Shown piece after piece: positions 55,121-64,000 of a stretch of 64,000 bases of DNA. The position numbers and the translations under genes were made by a program. The stretch spans positions 21,336,242-21,400,241 of the forward strand of contig NC_049992.1 of the NCBI RefSeq assembly GCF_000003815.2, written 5' to 3'. This DNA comes from Branchiostoma floridae. Lineage: Eukaryota; Chordata; Leptocardii; Amphioxiformes; Branchiostomatidae. The notes under the pieces were generated by a model. The model did no database searches. It worked only from the letters and a program-made list of their open reading frames with translations, and was not told the origin of the DNA. Position 1 is the stretch's first letter. Each line of letters starts with the position of its first letter.

Positions 55121-57507
55121 CTCTCAGACTTGACACAGTCCTGTAATTTTCCATTGACCTAGTCTATCAAATCAATTTTCCTTCTGTTAACAGGCAGCGG
55201 TACCATCGACTTCGAGGAGTTCCTGGAGATGATGGCCAGGGCCATGCAGGACAGTGAGCGAGAGATTCCCGACGATGAACTGCGTGCAGCCTTCAGGGTC
55301 CTGGACAAGAACGGAGATGGTTTCATCGACAAGGACGAGTTCCGGGTCAGTCACGGTTAACTGTATCTTACAGCATGTCATGAAAGTCCTGTGATGCCGA
55401 TTATAATTTCCCCTGTTGACTTCTAGCTAAATATGTTTTCCATATGAAACACCAACATGGTCTAGTTTACATTGGTCCTGCCATTGATGCTAGAGACTAA
55501 TGAAGCCCGTCCTCTCTGCAGGCGCTGGCATCAGAGTGCGCTGGGGATGACTTGACAGATGATGAGCTCCATGAGTTTATGGACGAGTATGACGGAAACA
55601 GGGACGGAAGGTTTGACTATGAGGGTAAGAGCAGAAGTTTCAGATCTGAAGGGATATAAATGTTGGACTGCCGTGCGGATTGTTGCATCTTACGTGACTT
55701 CATGTTGCCATATTTAAACTGCGCTCTGCACCTGACTGCTGACGATCAGTATTCGTGAAATTGACGACCTTGATCTGAGATCCGTTTTATTTCAAGACAT
55801 AATCTTGGATGGTTAATATCCAATACTTCTCCCCACGGTTTGCCCCATCTAAATAGTTCACAATGGATTGCATGAGTTTTTTGCGAGCTTCCTAAACGCC
55901 CATTCTTCGTTAGCGGGAAAATTGGGCAGAAGACTATGAAAGATTTTTTTTAATATTTAACAATGATATGAACCTCTTAAAACTATCTTTTCACGTTTGT
56001 GTGTGCTATTGGTAAGTTGAATTTTGTGATTTTCATGGTGACGTAAATTAAATTATCATTAAGATGGTAAATAAAATCTTAACAAAGAGTGATTAGGAAT
56101 TGTTCACTCTACTATTTTGTATGAATGCAATTGTTATGATCATTTCAAGAGACTTATCATGGATAAGGTATATTACATTACGGCCCGAGGTCATGTTTCC
56201 AATATTCGTGCTTTATTACCTCTTTGAAATATTCATGGAGGGGAAATATTCATTTTCATGATTAATGAGGATATTCTATCATAGAAGTTTTTTCAATGTA
56301 TCTCTTGTCCCGGACATTACATTGTCTTGAGATTTAGCTGGCAGATAACCTTTGACGTCAGGACAAGGTGGGGCAGGTTTGAGCCCCCTAACATTTAATT
56401 TTAGAACTGCAGGGGCATTTTTCCAAAGAGGATAACTGAAGAAAGGAACAACAGCTTTTTGTCATTTTAGGCATGCAGGTAGCTTAGGCTAAGATATTCA
56501 TAATGATATACCTGTTATGCAAAGGATATTGAATTTGCATAATAAATTGTATAATCCAATTTCATAATTCAATTGTTTTCCATAACTGGGCTTTAATAAA
56601 TGTAACGCATGCAATTTATGATTGATGGAACGTAAACAGATACCAAATATGCAACTGAGGAACGGATTTGCCTAATTAATGCAAACATAGCAAAACCATG
56701 AAATGTTGGGAATTTTATACCTGTGACATCAATGATGAACATCACCATGCAAACATTATGCTAATGTGTAAGCCATTTGCATAAAATCTGCAAAAGCTCT
56801 AAATATTTCAGGGAGGTATGAGGTCACCGAACTCTAGTTTTCTCTGTTATCGATTTATTAAATTGCAACACAGTTTAGCAGATGAAGTAGTGAAAAATAT
56901 CGGAAGAATGCCTTTTCGTGGGCAAACTATGGTATGTGGCGTCGGGCGTGGCGTAACAGGTAGAGCGTTCGGCTCGGAATCTAGAGGTCCTGAGTTCGAT
57001 CCCCGCCGTGCCCCCGACGTTGTCAGTTCAGTTCAGTTCATCAGAGGTCCTGAGTTCGATCCCCGCCGTGCCCCCGACGTTGTCAGTTCAGTTCAGTTCA
57101 TCCATCCGGTGACAGTATGAAGTTCTTCCATACGACTCTGTCGCGCATGACAGACAGGAGGACAAGTTTTTTTTTTAATGTTTTTTCTACAGTGTCTTAA
57201 TCCAACCTTTTCCCTGGACGATCTGAAGGTAGCCAACAAAAATGGAAAAATAACGTAGCTTAGCATAACACTTTCGCATGTACTGGTAAGGGGAATGCGC
57301 AGAAGATGTAGACAGCAATTTTCCCGCTTAACGAAGAATAGATGTACAGGTTCATCACAAAATCTAACATTGGTCGTTATGAACTGCGGATAATTTTTTT
57401 CTCGGTACCATCCACTGTGACACAAATTCTGGATGAATAATCATTATCCCAATACTCATGTTACAGAGTGGAAGGAGCTTATCCAGGAACTGAAGATCCG
57501 GTGGTAG
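49326..57507 (+). CDS. Troponin C (muscle Ca2+ sensor, four EF hands)
   Basis: Six coding exons: 49326-49328 (ATG only), 53853-53904, 54352-54495, 55194-55345, 55522-55624 and 57467-57507 (TAG). All have GT-AG borders; the product is 164 aa. The N-helix has [19 protein letters not shown]. The four EF-hand loops at residues 28-39 ([12 protein letters not shown]), 64-75 ([12 protein letters not shown]), 104-115 ([12 protein letters not shown]) and 141-152 ([12 protein letters not shown]) all keep Asp at position 1 and Glu at position 12. All four sites therefore look able to bind Ca2+ or Mg2+; loop 1 is of the vertebrate fast-muscle type. The C-terminus is ELKIRW. On Ca2+ binding the protein draws the troponin I switch region off actin. 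The upstream neighbour is troponin I. Large introns hold a LINE fragment and a SINE. Very secure. Confidence 0.97.
51839..51847 (+). CDS. Second candidate alternative start exon for troponin C
   Basis: ATG TCA GAG followed by a donor (gtaggt), in phase with exon 53853, would give MSE-SDDY. A weak CTATAA lies about 105 bp upstream. Low support. Confidence 0.15.
52475..52525 (+). promoter_or_regulatory. CRE plus TATA pair in troponin C intron 1
   Basis: A full CRE (TGACGTCA, 52475-52482) lies 34 bp before TTTATATAG (52517-52525). The spacing fits a compact core promoter facing exon 2 of troponin C. No clear first exon can be drawn after it. Confidence 0.3.
54510..55121 (+). mobile_element. CR1/L2-like LINE 3' end in troponin C intron 3
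   Basis: In one frame: [38 protein letters not shown] and [16 protein letters not shown], the classic C-terminal end of this LINE group. The closing part ([12 protein letters not shown]) is in the next frame after a six-A run (one-base indel). The element ends in a (GATT)n tail at 55086-55121. It is 5'-truncated and inactive. Confidence 0.88.
56190..56840 (+). repeat. Octamer-rich dispersed repeat in troponin C intron 5
   Basis: ATTCATGGAGGGGAAATATT at the start and GGTCACCGAACTCTAGTT at the end match the copy at 7264-8523, here without the CAGGG insertion. Contains GAATTTGCATAAT and CCATTTGCATAAAATC. Several octamers are mutated. Confidence 0.65.
56937..57104 (+). mobile_element. tRNA-derived SINE head with internal 60-bp tandem duplication
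   Basis: Box A-like GTGGCGTAACAGGTAGAGC and box B GAGTTCGATCCCCGC are spaced as in a tRNA. The acceptor ends (GTCGGG, CCCGAC) pair. The expected anticodon loop CTCGGAA (CGG) has a mismatched stem. The segment from AGAGGTCCTGAGTTCGATCC to GTTCAGTTCATC, with box B, is repeated exactly once more. Lies in troponin C intron 5. Confidence 0.75.
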
Positions 57508-57960
57508 AAACCTCAAGCAGCACTCTAATCCGCCATGTTCAAACCAACACCAGCCTTCCGCCTGTGCGAGGCCGCTCCTCGCAGTTCCGGAGGACCAGAG
57601 CTGACACCACGGTCCTACAGACGGTCTGGCCACGGCCACACTTTCAGCTTTCTTCGTGCCACTCTGCATTACAACCGTGTTTTTAAAACTTTATTTTGTG
57701 TATTTTAGCTTTTAGTACATTTCGAAATGCTGACAGTTGTTAGGAACCGCGTAGGGATTGTTTCCGAAAAGCCATGTGAAAACCGTTTGTATCACCATTT
57801 CTATTGTAAAACCGATGTACATAAGGAAATGAGCCTTTTCCTGTGAAGTTGATTTGTTGTCTGTTATTGTACCTTTTCACCGAATGCCCAAATCCTATCT
57901 GTAACGGAAGTAGCAGGATCCGGTAGGTTTTACTGTAATAAACCTGGTCTCCAGTGGCTC
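57508..57960 (+). other. Troponin C 3' UTR with poly(A) signal
   Basis: About 430 bases after the stop codon, AATAAA (57937-57942) is followed by a GT/T-rich stretch (GGTCTCC...TTGTTTTCCTTG). This is a good candidate cleavage region and sets the likely end of the gene. Confidence 0.65.
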
Positions 57961-60400
57961 ACTTGTTTTCCTTGTATACGCAAACGCAGTCTAATGAGTA
58001 CGTGCTAGAATGCCAGCTCTGCCCAGTTAGTCACGTATAAATCGTTAATCATCCTGGTTGCCATTATCAAACGGGATGACAACATCATCACTTACGGGCT
58101 GTTCCGCTGTACGTTATCGCTTCTCGAACTTTCGGCAAAATCAAGTGTAGCTATACAGCTGTGGCTCACACCCAAGAAAATTATCACTTGTATTCTTTGT
58201 TAACCACTCTTGTATCAATCTGATACAGACTTATCAACCTTGAGAAAGAATGTTCCAGAAGGACCCCTCTTTGCTGTTAAACTAGAAATGGCAGCTAAAA
58301 GGTGTGATGTACTAGCTATAGTGGCATCCTTGGGCCAGTGAAGTTGACTACTAAATCACAGGATCTATTTCCTTGGGGGAGGGGGGGGGGGGTTTCACAG
58401 CCAAACACTCGCAACAGTTATGTCAATTGCAACATAACGTCGGACTGGACAAAGTTGTCATATACCATTAAGGGAAAATATAGATTTCATGCAGATATGC
58501 TTGCTCCAATATTAATACTACTCTCACCCTTAGGTGATAAAATCTTGGAATGTTTCTTGGCGTCCATATAAGGGGTACATCCAAGGTAGTGACTGATTGC
58601 TTGGGCGCAGGCTTCGCCCAACAGATGCTCAGCATTGCAGCCTTACGTAGTGTCCTCCTGAGACTGGTCTGAGCTGGCACAAAAGCCACATTCCAGCGCC
58701 GCTGGCAAAATCAGACTCACTGAGCAAAAGCTTCCCATCTATTACCCATTTGTCTTGTTGTTAGCTGGAAGAGGAACCATCTGCGTCAAATATGGTGAGT
58801 TTACTGAAATCCTGATATTGTCTTAGGCATCATTTTTCTTATAACGCTATTTATCTACGTACTGGTGAGAATGACATTAGAGGTTTGCTCCCTTTCAAAC
58901 TTAGCAAAGGTAGGAAAACTGTGAGGTGGACTTACATCTTACATCATCTCACAGTTAGAGTTAATAATGTCGGGACGTGCATTAGATAGGGCACACCTGT
59001 ACACTGTCGCGTTTGCTAATAATCAAACCTTCGTCCAAGTATCAAGGCCGCGAACATGGACGTACATCTTTAACGGAAGATTTCTGTATAACGGCCAGGT
59101 TACTTTGAAACTCTCCTGGGCAAAGGGTAACAATACTGTATCATGCCAAAACCCTGTTCACCCCTTGTGTAGACAATATTTACTAATGTTTACAGGGGCA
59201 CTGCATAATTTAGTTTCGTTGAGGTAGAAAACGTACACTGCATTTGAAAGAGGTCTTAAGTTGAAGGTGATTCGCAAAAGATTTCGTCAGCTGCTACTTT
59301 TGAAATTGCATTGGCTAACACAGCCTTATGTCCCACATGGGATGAAGAGGATAAGTAAGTAAGTAAGTAACTTCTTGCAAAATTAAGTAACAAAGCCTTC
59401 CCTTTCTTCAAAACGCGTACACTATTTGTCTTCGGAAACAGGCACACTGTATTTGCCTGCTTTTAATTTCTATTCCGTAAGTGATGGCCCAATCTTGGAA
59501 ATTCCAATGTCACAATCGGACATGGTTCTGCACAATTTGTAGTGAATTTCTATCTCTTACAAACGAAATATTTACTCAGTAGCTCATGACAAAATATAAA
59601 TTACCTCTAATGTTTTAAAGTAAGGGAACATGGTAAAATCCATGAGTGTAGCATTTGTGTTTTTCTCGTGCTGACTACTTGGCGCGCGCAAGCTGAAGAC
59701 TTGGAAGAATTAAGATGGAATGCCGAGAAAGTCCGCGGCTGTGGGTTGCCATGTTAGGTTATCGTCTGTGTATTCTATTGTCTCCCTGGGGATGATGGAG
59801 AATGATCCCTACATGACGAGAACCTGGTTGCGCCAAAATATCGGACCAAACCTGTATACCATAAAGCGAACTGGTTTCACGGACCTGGTCCCGGTACCAG
59901 TACCTGCGGACCAGACCAACGGTTCACTTTCCTGACATACACAGAAAACACCATTGGGTCACATATGAACAGTATCAAGAATCTTGATTGACATTTAAAT
60001 CGGCTGGATTTGTTATTACCTTCTTTTCACTTGGCAAAGATATCTAATTACTCACGTCTGACGTAGCTTTAATTCCTTAGACCCTTAACAAGTCCAAACA
60101 TAGCTATCGCGAACCCCCTGGCCCACAAGACTGGTCTTCTGTTTAACCGTTGGTAACGTCAATGCCAGGCCACAAACACTGGCTGTTTGAGGACGCTTCA
60201 TTATACTAGGAATTTTGCACTTCAACACTATTGTTTGCCTTCCCTTCAAACATGTTGAAGCTGGCGGTGACGAAGCTTGTTTACATCAGCAAACACGAGC
60301 TTTGGACCCACGACCCACAGGGAGTGATAGTGCCTGTTTAGCTATAGGAATCGTAGCCTTATCAGATTCGCAAGGATGGTTATATTTTTGGTATGTTTGT
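57961..60400. other. Region downstream of troponin C, no recognised gene
   Basis: A short exon-like unit lies at 58763-58795 (TTGTTGTTAG before it, AATATG|gtgagt after it), reminiscent of the ATG-only exons of the two troponin genes. No coding exon follows in the window. A G run is at 58381-58391 and an (AAGT)n run at 59353-59368. Confidence 0.35.
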
Positions 60401-60414
60401 CATTGCGTGTATGT

Positions 60415-60442
60415 GTTTGTGTGTTTGTGTGTTTGTGTGTTT

Positions 60443-60494
<52 letters not shown>
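60415..60494. repeat. (GT)n microsatellite
   Basis: GTGTTTGTGT units followed by a pure GT run. The sequence after it (GGAAAGCCTTTGATGGATCC) resembles the start of the octamer-rich family at about 31570. Confidence 0.9.
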
Positions 60495-60711
60495 TCATAT
60501 TTGGAAAGCCTTTGATGGATCCTCATAATGCTATTTGGTAGGTAGAAAAAAATTATACTGAATTGGCAATCAATCACAGTTCTCATTCAGTTTCTAAAAC
60601 TCATTGGGGCTAAGGCTTAACATGGACGTTGAGAAACTTACAGTGTAACCCATAGGTAATAAACCAATCACATAGCCCCAGCCACGTCCGTGAAAACGTA
60701 AGAAATACGAA

Positions 60712-61650
60712 ACTAGAGTTCCACGACCCCATACCTTCGCCAAATGACTACACTTTACAACTTCTTCTTACATAGATGATGGTTCAAACTCTTCTTCTGG
60801 ATAATATCAAAATTTTATTCAGACGTTAATTATTATACAGAAGAAGAGTTTGAACCATCATCTATTTATCATATCCTGGATGTCTAACCTTCACAAACTT
60901 CTTCTTACCTTTTATAACTGCTGTATTAATTCTGTTTGTCATTAATTATGCAAATAAGGTCCTCATTTGATTATGTGAGTTGATCATCTCCTTCACCAAA
61001 CAACAGACGTACACAATCTATGTTAAGAAAGAAGGCTCAATCGCATATTCTGATGATTTATGCAAATGAGGACCTCATTTACACAATTAATGTTCAATGA
61101 TGTTCACCTGTATATAACTTTCAAATGCTACAAGTATGAAGTTCCCATCATTTGCCACAATGACATTATAGCATTGTCTCATTAATTTTGCAATTTGGGT
61201 CTTTGCACTTAGAGTGCCCCGGGGTCACAAATTTTGCATAATATATGTATCTATAAATATCCTTCTCCTCATTTACAAATATCACGTGTTGCAATGGTCC
61301 TATAATTGAACTGAGCGTGTTTAGATGGTTTCCTTATTAATTATGCAAATTAGATTCCAATTTGCATAATCAATATGTAATTATATGAAGCATCACTTAA
61401 GCTATCTACATACCAAAAATCATGTCAATCCGTCAACCCTTTCTTGAGTTATTCCGATTCAAAGTCTTACACTAAACCTGCCCTGCAGTTCCAAAACAAG
61501 ACCATGTCCAGAACCCAATCAAACCCGGAAGTTCCGCTGCAGTACCGTAACAAGCCTCTAGGGAGCCCAAAATGTAATCGTTTCCAGGTGTTATCAAGAT
61601 CTACCCACATACCAAATATCAATACAATCCATCCAGGCTTTCTCTAGTTA
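60712..61650 (-). repeat. Octamer-rich dispersed repeat, inverted copy
   Basis: Begins AACTAGAGTTCCACGACCCC and contains several ATTATGCAAAT/ATTTGCATAAT blocks. Inside (60765-60865) is a local inverted pair (AGATGATGGTTCAAACTCTT and its complement). The far end, near 61650, matches the 31530-31700 part of the family inverted. Confidence 0.65.
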
Positions 61651-61659
61651 TGCCGGTGT

Positions 61660-61661
<2 letters not shown>

Positions 61662-61720
<59 letters not shown>
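61662..61720. repeat. (CA)n microsatellite
   Basis: About 58 bp of pure CA, at the outer end of the inverted octamer-rich repeat. The equivalent place in the 31486-32830 copy has a GT run, so the microsatellite is part of the family. Confidence 0.92.
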
Positions 61721-61725
<5 letters not shown>

Positions 61726-62339
61726 AACGCTACCCAAGATATAACCTTACGTTAATATATCTAGAAACTGAAACATGCTAATATTAGGCGGAAATGCATC
61801 AATGTTGTGATGGACAGTCAGGATCGTTGGACTGGCCCAGCACAACGCAGATGGGGATGTCTGGTGCTGAGTACAGGCGACAGTTTTCTTGTTTTCTCTC
61901 CCTGCAACTGCCAACTGCACATGACTTCAAGTCAATAGAGTCAAGAAATGTTCCCTGACTCACCCACTGCTCAGAGTGCCCCGGGGTCACATAACTTGTC
62001 AATTTGTGCCGAGGCTCGCCCCTTGCAAGTTAAGTGCTAGAATTGTTGAGCGATGGGAGATTGTGAAGCATGTGGAATTTTCGGAAGGATGTGAATTCTA
62101 AATATGCAACCGTAATTTGGCAATTAAAAAAACAGAGCGACAAGACCACCAATTGATCATCTGGAAACAAAATACCCAAACTGCACCCCTGCACCTCTTA
62201 CCTCTCGGCACAACCAATAGACTCATCCCACAAAATGGGCAGTGTGAAGCACACCCATAACAAAACACCTTCTATCATTCTCTCAACATTCACATTTACA
62301 ACAGCGATCTCCCCCCTCCCCAGCGATCGCTAGTGTTTT

Positions 62340-62690
62340 GAGAGATCTCGTAATGTTCTGGAAATTATCTACAGATTTTTCATTCGCCCTTCACTTGAAT
62401 ATGGAGACGTTATATGGCATGGCTGCACTATCTCCGACTCACAGCTGATAGAAGGTCTTAAATACGAATGTTCACTCATTGTATCCGGTGCTATCAGAGG
62501 GTCTTCATATTTATCTATTCTTAATGAACTTGGATAGGAAAAATTTGTAGACCGTAGACATGTTCATTCTCTTATTCTATTCTACAAAATTATCCAAGGT
62601 CTCACCCGTCCGTCCTTTTGTGTTAGACTCGACTCACTACGATCTACCCAACAAACAAAATATTCAGATACCTATAATACCCCCCTCACA
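62340..62690 (+). pseudogene. Decayed LINE reverse transcriptase fragment
   Basis: Encodes YRFFIRPSLEYGDVIWHG, a polymerase thumb-region motif of non-LTR elements, then LKYECSLIVSGAIRGSSY, LSILNELG and an in-frame TAG (near 62536, where TGG is expected), followed by RRHVHSLILFYKIIQGL. Both ends are missing. Confidence 0.8.
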
Positions 62691-63922
62691 TTAGGCGAAA
62701 ATCGATCGGAAGACTAGTCTACGAGCTCTAAATGACATTTTCGTGAGTAAGACGTCCGGTGTTCTCACGATCATCTTGCGATTTTAGGGATCGCCTGCGA
62801 TTTTCAGGGGTCGTACGATGGTCGCGGTGCAGCGAAACATGTTCTTAACATAAGCGACAAGTCGCAGGAGATCTCTGAAATCGTAGAGCTCATTACCGGG
62901 TCGCAGATCGTACGTGCAAATCGTGCGCACCTCGCAAGGGTATCGGGCGACATTCGATTGATAGTCGTGCCGCGTGCGTCAATCCAGCACAGACCTAGTT
63001 ATTAATCATCGAGCGCAAATCGGATGGCGAACGCCCGTCCCTTTTGTTGGGGTAGAAAAACAAAACAAATTCTAGAGTGAGTCCGAAGACACAACTTCCT
63101 TTTAGAAAAACTTGCCGAAACGGAATCATCAAGTCAAAAAGGTGAAACTTGCCTACCGGGCAGGATCACATCACGTAGGGAAAGCCGGGTTTCGAGCCCG
63201 CCTGCCACTAACAAGTCCACCAAATTAAACTTTCAACCAAAATAAAACTTCCATACACACAAACATATATTTCTGTAATAGAGAGAGTCCGAAGACTCCA
63301 CTTTCCAAGCTATAGATAAGGTCCTTGGCCATGGCCCTTGGACCAAACCGAAAGGCATATAGGGTAGGCCCGAAGGCTTCCCCTAGCACAATGGCGATCA
63401 AGGCGGTTAAGCCAAGATCCCACAACAAACGTTCCACCCACCCACAGAGCAGACATCACGCTTCAGGTGAACTTCATCAGCGTGAATGCCTACCGACGCT
63501 ATGCGCCAGATGGTTAACAGGTGGGGCTTCCATGGTTGGTTCTTGGTTCCATGGGAGGAAGCTTGATCGATGGTTCGATCAAACCCATCTTGTCTTGGGC
63601 GACGTTCGCCTGACTTCCGTTTGTTTACAAATATTGAATTTCTGAGAATGTGAGGGTAATTCTGGCGTTGTGGCCCTTGTGGCAGTATATAGGCTGGCTT
63701 TATGACACAATTTCTTTTCTTTCTTCATTTCTAGTATGCCAGTGCATTCCATTAATTGGTTAAAAAGATTACGACAACAAAAGAAACAACATTTATTGAT
63801 ATCTTGCCTTTCTGTGAGGAACGGTTTGCCTGACTTTGTCCGCGTGCAAGAGGTCATGGGAGGTTCATTATCATAGATTTATTCAGAGATGATCGCACGA
63901 GCCTCGCTTATATGTGAGGGGG
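62690..63922. mobile_element. Candidate TIR element at window end
   Basis: CCCCCTCACATTAGGCG at the left and TATGTGAGGGGG at the right are inverted over about 12 bases. The left end abuts the LINE fragment. Interior frames on both strands (63225-63645) have no recognisable domain. TTAGGCGAAAA recurs just outside the right end (63930), so the boundary may be more complex. Confidence 0.4.
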
Positions 63923-64000
63923 ACAGTTTTTAGGCGAAAAATACGCAAGACCATCTTAAGATCTTAAAATCAGCCGACCTTCCTGTGATCGCGAAGTACG

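Noticed and set aside
56937..57015. Functional tRNA gene with anticodon CGG
   Set aside because: The anticodon stem does not pair and the 3' part is duplicated; a SINE head is the better explanation.
60215..60541. 108-codon frame with Cys-Val repeats
   Set aside because: Translation of the GT microsatellite.

Overview
This is a eukaryotic genomic window with spliced genes, GT-AG introns and very dense small transposable elements. The muscle troponin C and troponin I sequences, the CARD caspases and the style of the repeats point to a cephalochordate (amphioxus, Branchiostoma). That assignment rests on recognising protein families, not on a database search. One 100-base assembly gap (44563-44662) is present.

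Layout. (1) 0-28 kb is a cell-death locus. The last four coding exons of a caspase-2-like gene lie on the + strand (2009-3583; its 5' part is outside the window or not detectable). It converges on a nine-exon caspase-9-like gene on the - strand (27910 down to 8518) with CARD, p20 and p10 parts. Eight splice junctions join in phase. The first CARD exon, however, carries an apparent 2-nt deletion between the natural start and the rest of the CARD. A kappaB-type palindrome and an ETS motif lie just upstream of the start. (2) 28-34 kb is gene-free. It holds two LINE 3' fragments and a large tandem array of a repeat rich in POU-octamer motifs. (3) 34.9-57.9 kb is a striated-muscle thin-filament pair, head to tail on the + strand. 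Troponin I (35110-39251, seven coding exons, 180 aa) is followed by troponin C (49326-57507, six coding exons, 164 aa). In both genes the initiator ATG sits alone at the end of the first exon. Troponin C has a perfect MEF2 site next to its TATA box, and there are candidate alternative first exons and promoters upstream and in its first intron. (4) 58-64 kb has no recognisable gene, only repeats, a decayed LINE fragment and a TIR-bounded element.

The genes. The two caspases resemble paralogous initiators: the exons carrying the second half of p20, the p10 core and the C-terminus have the same splice phases, and the 110-bp p10 exon has identical length. In other animals such CARD caspases are activated on adaptor platforms. 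Troponin I and C are partners in one Ca2+-regulated complex, so their adjacency is notable. The most original material is in the repeats: several nested MITEs; an element with a perfect 32-bp palindrome and repeated subterminal motifs; a near-perfect hairpin with arms of about 70 bp; a tRNA-derived SINE with an internal 60-bp duplication; and the dispersed octamer-rich family.
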